The notes below the pieces were generated by a model that did not search any database, was not told the DNA's origin, and was given only the letters and a program-made list of their open reading frames with translations. From contig NZ_PDKR01000002.1 of assembly GCF_002933345.1 (NCBI RefSeq), forward strand, positions 86,279 to 150,278: DNA of 64,000 bases, written 5' to 3'. Every line of letters begins with the position of its first letter. The stretch's first letter is position 1. Made by a program: the position numbers and the translations under genes. Shown piece by piece: positions 12,762 through 23,728 of this stretch. Origin of the DNA: Candidatus Pantoea edessiphila (GTDB lineage: Bacteria; Pseudomonadota; Gammaproteobacteria; Enterobacterales; Enterobacteriaceae).

Positions 12762-14099
12762 ATGGTTGATTATAAAGATAAAAAAGTTGTTATAGTTGGA
12801 TTAGGTATAACTGGACTTTCATGTATTGATTTTTTCTTAACAAAAGGAGTTATACCTCGTGTAATTGATACTAATATATCTCCTCATAAATTCAAAATGG
12901 TACCTAAATATATTGAATCACATTTGGGAGGATTTAATACTGATTGGTTATTAAAAGCTGATTTGATAGTTATTAGTCCAGGAGTAAGTTTAGCGCATCC
13001 AGATTTACAACAAGCAATTTATAAAGGGATAGATATTGTTGGTGATATAGAATTATTCTGTCGGGAATTAAATGTTCCTATAATAGCAATTACAGGATCA
13101 AACGGTAAAAGCACTGTTACTGCTTTAGTAAAGGAAATGGCAAAAAAATCAGGTTATGAAGTAGGTGTAGGAGGTAATATTGGTTTTCCTGTACTTAAAT
13201 TATTAAAAATGCCTATAAAGCAATTATATATTTTAGAAATATCTAGTTTTCAATTAGAAGTTACTAATAGTTTGCAGGCTAGTGTAGCTACTGTATTAAA
13301 TATATCAGAGGATCATTTAAATCGATATCCATTAGGACTAAAACAATATCAAGATACCAAGATGCGTATTTATAAAAATGCTTTATCTTGTGTAATTAAT
13401 AAAGATGATTTATTGACCGTTCCTATACTTAGTAAGACTCAAAATTTTATTAGTTTTGGTGTTAAAAAAGGTGATTATCATCTTATTAATAAAAATGGGA
13501 AGGTATGGATAAAAAGTATGTTTTATGATGATATCTTTAATACTGAAGAAATGAAAATATTAGGACAACACAATCATATTAATGCATTATCAGCGTTAGC
13601 TTTAGCAGGTTCAATCGGATTTCCATATAATTCTAGTTTATCGGCATTAGTTTCTTTTATAGGTTTAAAACATCGTTTTCAGTTGATATGCAAACATAAT
13701 AACATTAGTTGGATTAATGATTCTAAAGCAACTAATATTAAAAGTACTGAAGCTGCGTTATGCAGTCTAAAATTAGATTATTACAGATTTACATTATGGC
13801 TACTACTTGGTGGCGATAGTAAAAATGCTGATTTTTCTTTATTAATGCCCTATATATTTAACAGAAATATTAAAATTTTTTGTTTTGGTCGAGATGGTAA
13901 TAAGATAGCTAATCTATATCCTAATATATCAACACTTACTGAAACAATGCAACAGGCAGTAAAACAAATAACCATTTTAGCTAGACCTGGTGATGTAGTA
14001 CTTTTATCGCCTGCATGTGCTAGTTTTGATCAGTTTGATAATTTTGAGCACCGTGGTGATACGTTTATTAAATTAGTAAAAAAAATAGTCAATAATTAG
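12762..14099 (+). CDS. murD: UDP-MurNAc-L-alanine:D-glutamate ligase
   Basis: Adds D-glutamate to UDP-MurNAc-L-Ala in the cytosol. ATG 12762, two bases after the mraY stop, gives 445 residues beginning MVDYKDKKVVIVGLG, collinear with E. coli MurD; a longer in-frame start inside mraY was rejected. Motifs: N-terminal uracil-binding VVIVGLGITGLSC, ATP loop GSNGKS at 112-117, and C-terminal LLSPACASFDQF. In relatives ftsW follows immediately; here there is only a 374-bp gap. Confidence 0.97.
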   Translation: MVDYKDKKVVIVGLGITGLSCIDFFLTKGVIPRVIDTNISPHKFKMVPKYIESHLGGFNTDWLLKADLIVISPGVSLAHPDLQQAIYKGIDIVGDIELFCRELNVPIIAITGSNGKSTVTALVKEMAKKSGYEVGVGGNIGFPVLKLLKMPIKQLYILEISSFQLEVTNSLQASVATVLNISEDHLNRYPLGLKQYQDTKMRIYKNALSCVINKDDLLTVPILSKTQNFISFGVKKGDYHLINKNGKVWIKSMFYDDIFNTEEMKILGQHNHINALSALALAGSIGFPYNSSLSALVSFIGLKHRFQLICKHNNISWINDSKATNIKSTEAALCSLKLDYYRFTLWLLLGGDSKNADFSLLMPYIFNRNIKIFCFGRDGNKIANLYPNISTLTETMQQAVKQITILARPGDVVLLSPACASFDQFDNFEHRGDTFIKLVKKIVNN

Positions 14100-14473
14100 A
14101 TTATTTTATCTAACGAAAATTATATAAATAATAAATAAGTTATTTATTTTATGGATACAAGAATATATTTCTCATACATTATTAATTACACAATTATATT
14201 TTAGTACTACAATTATAATGTTTGATAACATATTAATAATTTAAATTAATAGATTGATGTTAATCAATATATTATTTAAAATATACATGTAAAGTAACTT
14301 TATCATGTTTATTGAAACATATTCTATGAAATAGATATTAAATAATTTTACTAAATTAATCTTAATTTAGTATAAATAAGATCATATATGATATGAGTTC
14401 CGAATAATTTAATAGTCAATTAAAAATATTTTTAAATAGCAAAAAAGACTAAATAATTATTTGAGGTTAATAA
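14100..14473. other. Noncoding gap at the site of ftsW
   Basis: This 374-bp A/T-rich stretch lies between murD and murG, exactly where ftsW (lipid II polymerase of the divisome) lies in E. coli. I see no frame or motif recognisable as FtsW, so the gene is fully eroded rather than a readable pseudogene. The only functional-looking element is TGAGGTTAATAA just before the murG ATG. No convincing terminator or promoter can be singled out. Confidence 0.6.
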
Positions 14474-15538
14474 ATGAATAAAAAGTTAATGATTATAGCA
14501 GGAGGTACTGGAGGACATATTTTTCCAGGATTAGCTATTGCTGATTATATGATAAAAAAATTAAGTTGGAATGTATGTTGGCTAGGAACTGCTAACAATA
14601 TGGAAAGTAATATAGTTCCTCAATATGATATTAAAATCTATTTTATTAAAATAAATGCGCTACGTGGAAAAGGAATCACAACCCAATTATTAGCTCCTAT
14701 ATCTATTTTAAATGCATTTCTTCAGTCAAGAAAAATTCTTAAACTATATAAACCTGATGTGGTCATAGGTATGGGTGGTTACGTTTCAGGTCCTGGTTCA
14801 TTAGCTGCTTGGAGTTATGGTATTCCTTTATTATTGCATGAACAAAATAGTATTGCTGGTTTGACTAATAAGTGGTTATCAAAAATTGCTACTAAAGTAT
14901 TACAAGGTTTTCCTGGTGCTTTTCCTAATACAAATGTAGTTGGCAACCCTATCCGTAAAGATATATCGAAAGTAGCTTTACCAACTGAACGTTTTATAGG
15001 CCGTACTGGTCCTTTAAGGGTTTTGGTAATAGGTGGTAGTCAGGGAGCAGAAATTATCAATAATATTTTACCAAAAGTCGCATTTTATCTAAATAAAAAA
15101 ATTATTGTATGGCATCAAACTGGAAAAAATAAACAACAAGAAGTTAAAAAATCTTATTTTAATTCAGGTCAAAATCAACATATTATAACTGAATTCATAA
15201 ATGATATTTTCTTTGCTTATTCATGGGCAGATATAATTATTTGTAGATCAGGTGCCCTAACAGTTAGCGAAATTTCAGCTGTAGGATTAGCAGCTATTTT
15301 TATACCATTCCAACATAAAGATCGTCAACAATATTTGAATGCTTTACATCTTGTACGAATAGGTGCTGCTAAAATATTTGAACCTAAAGAATTTACTGTT
15401 GCAAATATAGTAAAAATACTTCTTTTTTGGGATAGATCAATCTTGCTTGAAATGGCTAAAAAAGCAAGACGGTTGGCAAATTGCAAAGCAACTGAACGTA
15501 TATCTAAAGAAATAGTTGATATTGTATCTAATAAATAA
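14474..15538 (+). CDS. murG: Lipid II synthase (GlcNAc transferase)
   Basis: Peripheral membrane glycosyltransferase (GT28) that adds GlcNAc to lipid I to form lipid II. The 354 residues have the N-terminal glycine loop GGTGGH at 10-15, the [10 protein letters not shown] loop, [20 protein letters not shown], and the C-terminal UDP-GlcNAc segment RSGALTVSE with PFQHKDRQQ. The start has TTGAGG upstream. It completes the precursor pathway, but no lipid II polymerase or transpeptidase lies in this window. Confidence 0.98.
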   Translation: MNKKLMIIAGGTGGHIFPGLAIADYMIKKLSWNVCWLGTANNMESNIVPQYDIKIYFIKINALRGKGITTQLLAPISILNAFLQSRKILKLYKPDVVIGMGGYVSGPGSLAAWSYGIPLLLHEQNSIAGLTNKWLSKIATKVLQGFPGAFPNTNVVGNPIRKDISKVALPTERFIGRTGPLRVLVIGGSQGAEIINNILPKVAFYLNKKIIVWHQTGKNKQQEVKKSYFNSGQNQHIITEFINDIFFAYSWADIIICRSGALTVSEISAVGLAAIFIPFQHKDRQQYLNALHLVRIGAAKIFEPKEFTVANIVKILLFWDRSILLEMAKKARRLANCKATERISKEIVDIVSNK

Positions 15539-15589
15539 AATTTATTTTCTTTTATTATTTAATTTAAAGCAAAAAGATTATTTATAAGA

Positions 15590-17044
15590 ATGGATAAAAT
15601 AAAATTATTAAAAGTAAATTATACTATACCCAAAATGAACCAAATTAGACACATTCACTTAATAGGTATTGGTGGTTGTGGTATGGGTGGAATAGCTGAA
15701 ATATTAATTAATTTAGGATATTATGTTAGTGGATCTGATATTGTTTCTAACTTAATTACTCAAAATCTATCTCAATTAGGTGCAAAGATTTATCTTAATC
15801 ACTATCCTGAAAATATAAACAATGCTAATGTTATAGTTGTTTCCAGTGCTATATCACATAATAATTCAGAGTTAATATCTGCAAGAAAAAAAAATATTCC
15901 TATAATAAATCGAGCTGAAATGTTAGCCGAATTAATGCGTTTTCGTTATGGAATAGCCATTTCTGGTACTCATGGCAAAACTACTACTACTGCTATCTTA
16001 TCAACTATATATATTAACAGTGGTTTAGATCCAACATTCATAAATGCTGAAATAGTAAATATAAAAGGTACTCAAGCACATTTAGGTAGTAGTAATTATT
16101 TTATTACCGAAGCAGATGAAAGCGATGCATCATTTTTATATCTAAAACCAATAGTTGCTATTATAACAAATATTGAGTGTGACCATATGGATACATACAA
16201 GGGCAAGCTTGAGAATCTTAAGAAAACTTTTATCAATTTCTTACATAATTTACCTTTTTATGGCTATACAGTTATCTGTATAGACGATATGGTTATTCGT
16301 AATTTGATACCTTATATAAATCGAAAAATTATTACATATGGTTTTAGCGAAGATGCTGATTTAATAATTAAAAACTATGTACAACATGGTCATAAAAGCT
16401 ATTTTAAGTTAAAAATAAAAAATTATTTATGTTTAAAAATAGTGTTAAATATTCCAGGACATCATAATGCACTAAATGCTGCAGCTGCTATAGCAGTAGC
16501 TTATGAAGAAGGAATTAATGAAGAACATATTGTTAATTCTTTAAAAAGCTTTAAAGGAACTAAAAGACGTTTTGAAATTTTAGGTAAATTTCCAACACAA
16601 CCTATAAATGGTAATATTGGAAACGCTATACTAATAGATGATTATGGTCATCATCCTACTGAAATTGATGTAACAATTAAATCTATTAGATCAGGTTGGC
16701 CGAAAAGAAAATTAATAATGCTTTTTCAACCACATAGATATACGCGTACTCGTGATATGTTGAATGATTTTGCTTATGTATTATCAAAAGTGGATATATT
16801 ATTAATGTTAGATGTTTATTCAGCAGGAGAAATGATAATTTCTGGCGCTGACAGTGATTCACTTTGCAATATAATTCGTAGTTATGGGAAAAGAAATCCA
16901 ATTTTAATAAAAGAACATAATTTGATATCAAAAACTATAGCATCATTCATTTCTGGTAATGATGTGATTTTAACTCAAGGAGCTGGCAATATTGGTAATA
17001 TTGCTATCAATCTTGCTAATTTTAAGTTAATACCAACAGATTAA
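15590..17044 (+). CDS. murC: UDP-MurNAc:L-alanine ligase
   Basis: Adds L-alanine to UDP-MurNAc, the first peptide addition. The 484 residues compare with 491 in E. coli. [19 protein letters not shown] forms the N-terminal nucleotide site, GTHGKT at 126-131 is the ATP loop, and [12 protein letters not shown] and DDYGHHPTE are family motifs. One oddity: after DPTFIN the residues are AE where E. coli has GG, just downstream of the ATP loop; the effect is unknown. It lies between murG (51-bp gap) and ddlB (13-bp gap). Confidence 0.98.
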   Translation: MDKIKLLKVNYTIPKMNQIRHIHLIGIGGCGMGGIAEILINLGYYVSGSDIVSNLITQNLSQLGAKIYLNHYPENINNANVIVVSSAISHNNSELISARKKNIPIINRAEMLAELMRFRYGIAISGTHGKTTTTAILSTIYINSGLDPTFINAEIVNIKGTQAHLGSSNYFITEADESDASFLYLKPIVAIITNIECDHMDTYKGKLENLKKTFINFLHNLPFYGYTVICIDDMVIRNLIPYINRKIITYGFSEDADLIIKNYVQHGHKSYFKLKIKNYLCLKIVLNIPGHHNALNAAAAIAVAYEEGINEEHIVNSLKSFKGTKRRFEILGKFPTQPINGNIGNAILIDDYGHHPTEIDVTIKSIRSGWPKRKLIMLFQPHRYTRTRDMLNDFAYVLSKVDILLMLDVYSAGEMIISGADSDSLCNIIRSYGKRNPILIKEHNLISKTIASFISGNDVILTQGAGNIGNIAINLANFKLIPTD

Positions 17045-17057
17045 ATAAAAAAATATT

Positions 17058-17984
17058 ATGAATAATAACAAAAAAATAGCAATATTAATGGGAGGTAATT
17101 CATCAGAACGTGAAATTTCTTTAATGTCAGGAAATGCAATTTTAGCTAGTCTACATAAAGAAAATAAAAATGCTTTCGCTATTGATACAAAAAAATATTC
17201 TATATTAGATCTTAAACGAGAAGGATTTAATCAAGTATTTATTGCATTACATGGTCGTGGTGGTGAAGACGGTACAGTACAAGCAATTTTAGATTTTTTA
17301 AATCTACCATATACTGGAAGTGGAGTTATGGCCTCATCTATTTCTATAGATAAAATTAGAACTAAATTAATATGGAAAGGGTATGGATTAAAGTCCAGTA
17401 ATTTTATCTGGTTAACATATGATCAAGTATCAGATGAATTAAATAAAAAAATTAAGCATGCTATTTCAATTTTAGGTTTACCTCTGTTAGTTAAGCCAAA
17501 TCGAGAGGGATCTAGCATAGGTATCAGTAAAGTAAATACAATAAATGAGTTACCAAAAGCGTTAGAAATTGCGTTTAATTACGATAAGGATATAATAATT
17601 GAACAATTTATAGTTGGAGAAGAATATTCTGTCGGTATTTTAGGAGATAAAATTTTACCTTTAATACAAATAAAAACTAGTAGTAATTTTTATAATTATC
17701 AGGATAAGTATTTTTCTAATAATACTCAATATTGTTTTTCTAATAAACTAAGTAATAAACAAAAAATAAACTTACAGAAGTTAGTATTATCGGCTTGGCA
17801 TGTTTTAGGATGTAAAGGTTGCGGTCGTATAGATGTGATGACAGATATTAATGGAGAATTTTATTTACTAGAAGTCAACACTTCCCCTGGTATGACTGAT
17901 CATAGCTTAATTCCTTTGGCTGCCGAACAAGCAGGAATATCGTTTTCAAAATTAGTTATTAAGATTTTGGAATTAGCTAATTAA
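17058..17984 (+). CDS. ddlB: D-alanine:D-alanine ligase
   Basis: ATP-grasp ligase that makes the D-Ala-D-Ala dipeptide used by MurF. The 308 residues match the DdlB type in length. Motifs: ILMGGNSSEREISLMSG at the N-terminus, LHGRGGEDGTVQ, the ATP-grasp lysines in PLLVKPNREGSSIGI, and the metal-binding EVNTSPGMTDHSL near the end. It starts 13 bases after murC. ftsQ and ftsA, which should follow, are missing, leaving a 166-bp gap before ftsZ. Confidence 0.98.
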   Translation: MNNNKKIAILMGGNSSEREISLMSGNAILASLHKENKNAFAIDTKKYSILDLKREGFNQVFIALHGRGGEDGTVQAILDFLNLPYTGSGVMASSISIDKIRTKLIWKGYGLKSSNFIWLTYDQVSDELNKKIKHAISILGLPLLVKPNREGSSIGISKVNTINELPKALEIAFNYDKDIIIEQFIVGEEYSVGILGDKILPLIQIKTSSNFYNYQDKYFSNNTQYCFSNKLSNKQKINLQKLVLSAWHVLGCKGCGRIDVMTDINGEFYLLEVNTSPGMTDHSLIPLAAEQAGISFSKLVIKILELAN

Positions 17985-18150
17985 TGTAACGAATATCAGT
18001 AATTAAGTATTGTAATTTCATATTTTAATATTACAAATATTAACATGGTTGATTTTATTTTAATTAAATTACATCTTTATTTTTATAAAAAATTTAAATT
18101 TTTATAAGTAATTTTACTTAATAAGAAATAGATCCATTCAGGAGAAAACA

Positions 18151-19299
18151 ATGTTAGAATCTATTGAATTAAATAACGATGCAATAATAAAAGTTATAGG
18201 TGTAGGTGGTGGTGGTGGCAATGCTGTAGAACATATGGTACGTGAACGCATTGAAGGAGTAGAATTTTTTATTATAAACACTGATGCACAAGCATTAAGA
18301 AAAGCAGCAGTGGGGAAAACTATACAGATTGGGAATAAAATTACAAAAGGCTTAGGGGCTGGTGCAAATCCAGAAATAGGTCGTAATGCAGCTGAAGAAG
18401 ATCGTGATTCACTAAGATCATCTTTAGAAGGTGCAGATATGATATTTATTACAGCTGGAATGGGTGGTGGTACTGGAACAGGTGCTGCACCTGTAGTAGC
18501 AGAATTAGCGAAAGACTTAGGAATTTTAACTGTATCAGTTGTTACTAAGCCATTTAATTTTGAAGGTAAAAAACGCATGTCTTTTGCTGAAAAGGGTATA
18601 GCAGAGTTATCTAAGTATGTTGATTCTTTAATCATAATTCCTAATGATAAATTACTAAAAGTGTTAGGTCGCGGTATTTCATTACTAGATGCATTTGGTG
18701 CAGCTAATGATGTACTTAAGGGTGCAGTTCAAGGTATAGCGGAACTTATTACTCGTCCTGGTTTAATTAATGTTGATTTCGCTGATGTACGTACTGTGAT
18801 GTCAGAAATGGGATACGCAATGATGGGTTCTGGCATAGCTTGTGGAGAAGACCGAGCTGAAGATGCTGCTGAAATAGCTATTTCCAGTCCGTTACTAGAA
18901 GATATTGATTTATCTGGTGCACGAGGAGTGTTGGTTAATATTACTGCCGGATTTGATTTGCGTTTAGATGAATTTGAAACTGTTGGCAATACTATTCGTG
19001 CTTTTGCTTCTGATAATGCAACTGTTGTTATTGGGACTTCCTTAGATGCAGAAATGAATGATGAATTACGTGTTACTGTGGTTGCCACAGGTATTGGAAA
19101 TGATAAAAATCAAGATGTTAAAGTATTGTCTAATAAATCATCAAATCAACCAATTATAGATTGTCGTTATCAACAAAATGAAATTTCATTAATGCAAAAA
19201 GAACAAAAATCTGCTAAGTTATTTAATCAAATACAAAAAATAAATAAGGAACCTGATTATTTAGATATTCCAGCTTTTTTACGCAAACAGGCTGATTAA
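18151..19299 (+). CDS. ftsZ: Cell division GTPase FtsZ
   Basis: Tubulin-like GTPase that forms the Z ring. The 382 residues match E. coli (383). The GTP signature GGGTGTG is at 105-111, the T7-loop [13 protein letters not shown] is intact, and the disordered linker is short and lysine/glutamine-rich. The C-terminal docking peptide, [16 protein letters not shown], is identical to my recollection of E. coli FtsZ. This is the peptide bound by FtsA, ZipA, ZapD, MinC and ClpX. A strong CAGGAGA ribosome site precedes ATG 18151. ftsQ and ftsA upstream and lpxC downstream are missing; zapD persists nearby. Confidence 0.99.
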   Translation: MLESIELNNDAIIKVIGVGGGGGNAVEHMVRERIEGVEFFIINTDAQALRKAAVGKTIQIGNKITKGLGAGANPEIGRNAAEEDRDSLRSSLEGADMIFITAGMGGGTGTGAAPVVAELAKDLGILTVSVVTKPFNFEGKKRMSFAEKGIAELSKYVDSLIIIPNDKLLKVLGRGISLLDAFGAANDVLKGAVQGIAELITRPGLINVDFADVRTVMSEMGYAMMGSGIACGEDRAEDAAEIAISSPLLEDIDLSGARGVLVNITAGFDLRLDEFETVGNTIRAFASDNATVVIGTSLDAEMNDELRVTVVATGIGNDKNQDVKVLSNKSSNQPIIDCRYQQNEISLMQKEQKSAKLFNQIQKINKEPDYLDIPAFLRKQAD

Positions 19300-20312
19300 A
19301 TAAAAATTATCTTGAATAATCAATATCTAATATTTATTACAATAATAATATTAAATAATACTAAATATTATTAAAAAATAGTTACAATAAATGAGTATAT
19401 TAAAATTTAATTTTGCTTAAAATAGTCTTAATCATATATTTTACTGTAGTTAATCATGAATATTATGTCGTTTTTTTAAATTAAGATAAAACATATGAAT
19501 AATAATTACTTTGAAATCCAATAAAAAGCTATATATTAATTTATACAATTTAATTACTGAACTTAGTAATTATTAATTTAATTAATGCATATCTTATTTA
19601 CTAAATAACGTGATTAGATACTAAATATTAGAATTTTTATTTATAACTTAATAAGTGATTATGAAACAAGTATTAAAGATAATTATTTTAAGGTATTTTA
19701 ATATTTAATAAATATTATATGTTATTTAGTATTTTACTGATAAAAACATTAAAAAACAAATTTAATAATCACATAATTTACAAACGTTTTATTATGCAAT
19801 AATTTTATTAAATTAAATAAAAATATTTTTAGAAATAAGTTTTTTAGTAATACCGAACTTTATTATATGTTTTTATTAGTTTATTGAAATTATTTTCCTT
19901 ATTTGTGGATATTATTTATTTTTAATAAATTTCCTAGAATAAAAAATTATCTAAGAATCATGGGATATAAATTGATTTTTATAAAACAGTTAATTAAATT
20001 TGTTGATCTATCTTTTTTAGTAATTAGAATTAAGTAATTTGAATAATATATGTATTAAATAGAATTTTATTAAAGATATTTAACTGATTTTTATTTTGTG
20101 CTTAGTAAAATTAATTAACTTCATGTTTAATAATAACCATTAATTATGGTTAGATTTTAATAATTTATTAAATTGATTAATTTACTATATATTATGGCAT
20201 AAAATGATATTTAACTAATTTAATAATGTTTATTTTAGCTATTTTATATAATTTTAATCTTATGATTATTACTATAATTATCAAAGATTAAATTAAATAT
20301 GAGAATAAATTT
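19300..20312. other. 1-kb noncoding region at the site of lpxC and secM
   Basis: In E. coli lpxC and secM lie between ftsZ and secA. Here 1013 bp of A/T-rich DNA remain, with no open frame or motif resembling either. A 10-bp inverted repeat (TAATAATATT at 19343-19352, AATATTATTA at 19364-19373) lies 44 bases after ftsZ and could mark its transcript end, though without a U-tract. Because secM is gone, SecM-arrest control of secA translation is not expected. The region before secA must hold a promoter, but none can be chosen reliably. Confidence 0.6.
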
Positions 20313-22934
20313 ATGAATTTAATAAAATGGGTAACTAAATTTTTCATTAATAATAATGATCGCGTTCTTCTCCAATTACATAAAATAGTAGAAAATATTA
20401 ACAGATTAGAACCTGAATTTGAAAAATTATCTAATGATGATCTTAAAAATAAAACGGAAATTTTCCGAGCAAGATTAAAAGAAGGAGAAAAACTAGACAA
20501 TTTAATTCCAGAAGCATTTGCAACAGTACGAGAAGCTAGTAAACGAATATTTGGGATGCGTCAATTTGATGTACAAATCATTGGCGGTCTAGTATTAAAC
20601 AACTGTTGTATTGCTGAAATGCGCACTGGAGAAGGTAAAACATTAACAGCAACTTTACCTGCCTATTTAAATGCTTTGACAGGATTAGGAGTTCATATAG
20701 TCACTGTTAATGATTATTTAGCTAGAAGAGATGCAGATAATAATACTCCCTTATTTGAATTTTTAGGGTTAACTGTTGGTGTTAATTTACCAGGAATGTC
20801 TATACCGAATAAAAAATTAGCTTATGCTGCTGATATCACTTATGGTACAAATAATGAATATGGATTTGATTACTTACGTGATAACATGGCAATTCTCCCA
20901 GAAGAACGGGTACAAAGAAAATTAAATTATGCAATCGTTGATGAAGTTGATTCTATTTTAATTGATGAAGCACGTACACCTTTAATTATTTCAGGTCCTT
21001 CAGAAAATAGCTCTGACTTATACATTAAAATCAATAAAATAGTGCCCTATTTAATACGTCAAGACAAAGAAGATTCAGATACCTTTCAAGGAGAAGGTGA
21101 TTTTTGGATCGATGAAAAAATGAAGCAAGTGCACATATCTGAACGCGGTTTGATTAAAATAGAAGAACTATTATTTAATAAAAATATTATAAAGCCTGGA
21201 GAATCACTTTATTCTTCAACTAATATAATACTAATGCATCATGTGAATGTTGCTTTACGCGCCCATATATTATTTATTAAAGATGTTGATTACATTGTAA
21301 GGAATGATGAAGTACTCATTGTCGACGAACATACTGGTCGTATTATGCAAGGTCGTCGTTGGTCTGATGGTCTGCATCAAGCTATAGAAGCAAAAGAAAA
21401 TGTTACAATACAAAATGAAAATCGTACTTTAGCATCAATTACTTTCCAAAATTACTTTCGTATTTATGATAAATTAGCTGGTATGACTGGTACTGCCGAA
21501 ACAGAATCATTTGAATTTAATTCTATATATAGGCTAAATACAGTGGTAATTCCAACTAATCGACCAATGATACGACAAGACCTACCTGATCTAATTTATA
21601 TAAGTGAGAAAGAAAAGATAAATGCTATTATTGAGGATATTCGTAAATGTATAGAACGTAAACAACCGGTGTTAGTAGGTACTATCTCAATTGAAAAATC
21701 TGAAATAATATCAAACAAATTAAGAAAAGCTGGTATTAAACATAGTGTACTTAATGCTAAATTTCATGCACACGAAGCAGATATTATTGCACAAGCCGGT
21801 AGACCTGGAACAGTAACTATAGCTACTAATATGGCTGGTCGTGGTACTGATATTGTACTAGGTGGTAATTGGCGTACAGAAATATCTAAAACAAAGGAAT
21901 TTTCTAAAAACAAAGTTGAAGAAATAAAATCATCTTGGAAAACACGTCATGATTATGTTATATCTTCTGGAGGGTTACATGTTATAGGGACTGAACGTCA
22001 TGAATCTCGTCGTATAGACAATCAATTACGTGGGCGTGCTGGTCGTCAAGGGGATGCTGGATCTTCTCGTTTTTATCTATCAATGGAAGATACACTAATG
22101 CGAATTTTTGCATCAGATCGCATTTCTATAATAATGCGTAAATTAGGAATACAAAAAGGAGAAGCAATTGAGCATCCATGGATTACAAAAGCAATTGCAA
22201 ACGCTCAACGTAAAGTTGAAAATCGTAATTTTGATATTCGTAAACAGCTACTTGAATATGATGATGTAACAAATGAACAAAGATGTGTTTTTTATGAACA
22301 ACGTAATAATATTCTAGATGTTTGTGATATAAGTAAAACCATTAAAAACATCCATACAGACGTTTATAAAACAATAGTTAAAGACTATATAATTACACAA
22401 CTAGAAGATAGTTGGGATATTTCTATATTAGATGAGCTTTTAGTTAGTGATTTTGATTTATATATTAACCTTACAGAATGGTTTAATAAAAACAAAAAAC
22501 TAAAAATGGAAGAAAGTATCTTATTTAATTATATTAATACAAAAGCAGAAGAACATTATAAGAAAAAAGAAGAAGAAATAGGCCTAGTGATGATGCGTAA
22601 CACAGAAAAAAAAATAATGTTACATACTTTAGATTCAATGTGGAAAGATCATTTGGCAGCTATGGATTACCTACGTCAAGGAATTCATCTTAGAGGATAT
22701 GCACAGAAAGATCCTAAACAAGAATATAAACGTGAGTCTTTCTTAATGTTTACTTCAATGCTAGAAAATATAAAATATGAAGTAATTAGTAAATTAAGCA
22801 AGTTTAAATTGTCATTAGATGAAGAAAATCTTTCAATAAAAGACATTGATATTAATTATAAAATCGGACGTAATGACCCTTGTCCGTGTAATTCTGGTAA
22901 AAAATACAAACGTTGTCATGGTGCTTTAATTTAA
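20313..22934 (+). CDS. secA: Preprotein translocase motor ATPase SecA
   Basis: Drives export of unfolded preproteins through SecYEG at the inner membrane. The 873 residues compare with about 901 in E. coli. Visible are Walker A GEGKT at 106-110, the [15 protein letters not shown]alker B region, [15 protein letters not shown] and [19 protein letters not shown]. The C-terminal zinc tail [17 protein letters not shown] is intact. The missing length lies mainly in the variable linker just before the zinc domain. Clients in this window include BamA and Skp. It runs convergently toward zapD. Confidence 0.99.
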   Translation: MNLIKWVTKFFINNNDRVLLQLHKIVENINRLEPEFEKLSNDDLKNKTEIFRARLKEGEKLDNLIPEAFATVREASKRIFGMRQFDVQIIGGLVLNNCCIAEMRTGEGKTLTATLPAYLNALTGLGVHIVTVNDYLARRDADNNTPLFEFLGLTVGVNLPGMSIPNKKLAYAADITYGTNNEYGFDYLRDNMAILPEERVQRKLNYAIVDEVDSILIDEARTPLIISGPSENSSDLYIKINKIVPYLIRQDKEDSDTFQGEGDFWIDEKMKQVHISERGLIKIEELLFNKNIIKPGESLYSSTNIILMHHVNVALRAHILFIKDVDYIVRNDEVLIVDEHTGRIMQGRRWSDGLHQAIEAKENVTIQNENRTLASITFQNYFRIYDKLAGMTGTAETESFEFNSIYRLNTVVIPTNRPMIRQDLPDLIYISEKEKINAIIEDIRKCIERKQPVLVGTISIEKSEIISNKLRKAGIKHSVLNAKFHAHEADIIAQAGRPGTVTIATNMAGRGTDIVLGGNWRTEISKTKEFSKNKVEEIKSSWKTRHDYVISSGGLHVIGTERHESRRIDNQLRGRAGRQGDAGSSRFYLSMEDTLMRIFASDRISIIMRKLGIQKGEAIEHPWITKAIANAQRKVENRNFDIRKQLLEYDDVTNEQRCVFYEQRNNILDVCDISKTIKNIHTDVYKTIVKDYIITQLEDSWDISILDELLVSDFDLYINLTEWFNKNKKLKMEESILFNYINTKAEEHYKKKEEEIGLVMMRNTEKKIMLHTLDSMWKDHLAAMDYLRQGIHLRGYAQKDPKQEYKRESFLMFTSMLENIKYEVISKLSKFKLSLDEENLSIKDIDINYKIGRNDPCPCNSGKKYKRCHGALI

Positions 22935-22977
22935 AAATTTTTGCAATTAATACTTTAATATATTTTATTCAATATGT

Positions 22978-23724
22978 CTAACAACAAGATATTTTAAAAT
23001 TAAACTTTAACGGAATTTTTCCATGTTCTTTACTAAGTGGTACAAAGCGGATAGAATAACGACTTTTATGTCCTGAAATTTTTGGATAAATGAAATTATC
23101 TTTAATATCAATTTGTAAGCGTAGTAAATCTGCTCCTATAGCATTATCTTGATAAAATCCATTTATGCTAGTTTGTGTACTAAAAGTTCCCGCTTGTCTA
23201 ATTAAGTTCAAAATTATAGATAAAGTTTTATGAATTGGTGATAAGGTTTCAATCCATGATCTGACTTGGTTATTACGTTTTGCTTGTAAAAAATGTAACC
23301 AAATATGTAATCCTGGTAAATCAAAACTACAGCAACCACCTGGAATATTTAATCTTTTACGTACAAGTCCAATTAAATGATCTTCTCTTAATTGTTGGCC
23401 TATTTTTGGTGAGTTCATTAATTGATCTGATAGGATTTTTAATTTGTGATTTATTCTATCAATAATTGCTACATCAACACCTGGTGTATTAGACCACATA
23501 AGTAACTTTTGTTTTTGACGTTCTAGTTCATGTAGTAATTGAGTTCTTATATCACCACGCTCAAAAATATCTAACAGTTCATCAATAAGCCTAAAGAAAA
23601 TCAATGCATTTATGGTTTTATCTATAGGAGTAGTTTCATCTATTTGATTGATAAGAAATTCTATTCTTAACCATGTTCTCATTTTCTCATTTAACGGATG
23701 TTCAAATAGCACAGATGTACTCAT
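22978..23724 (-). CDS. zapD: Z-ring associated protein ZapD
   Basis: Cytosolic factor (YacF/DUF1342) that binds the FtsZ C-terminal peptide and cross-links protofilaments. The 248 residues match E. coli (247). Recognisable segments are TSVLFEHPLNEKMRTWLR at the start, GGCCSFDLPGLHIWLH in the middle, and RFVPLSKEHGKIP at the end. It follows coaE with a 4-bp gap, the usual coaE-zapD arrangement; yacG is missing. Its retention matches the unchanged FtsZ docking peptide and contrasts with loss of other divisome genes from the cluster. Confidence 0.95.
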   Translation of the reverse strand: MSTSVLFEHPLNEKMRTWLRIEFLINQIDETTPIDKTINALIFFRLIDELLDIFERGDIRTQLLHELERQKQKLLMWSNTPGVDVAIIDRINHKLKILSDQLMNSPKIGQQLREDHLIGLVRKRLNIPGGCCSFDLPGLHIWLHFLQAKRNNQVRSWIETLSPIHKTLSIILNLIRQAGTFSTQTSINGFYQDNAIGADLLRLQIDIKDNFIYPKISGHKSRYSIRFVPLSKEHGKIPLKFNFKISCC

Positions 23725-23728
23725 GAGA

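Noticed and set aside
18138..18635. A 165-codon minus-strand open frame opposite ftsZ
   Set aside because: It mirrors the glycine/alanine-rich ftsZ codons and gives a low-complexity proline/serine product; no independent evidence.
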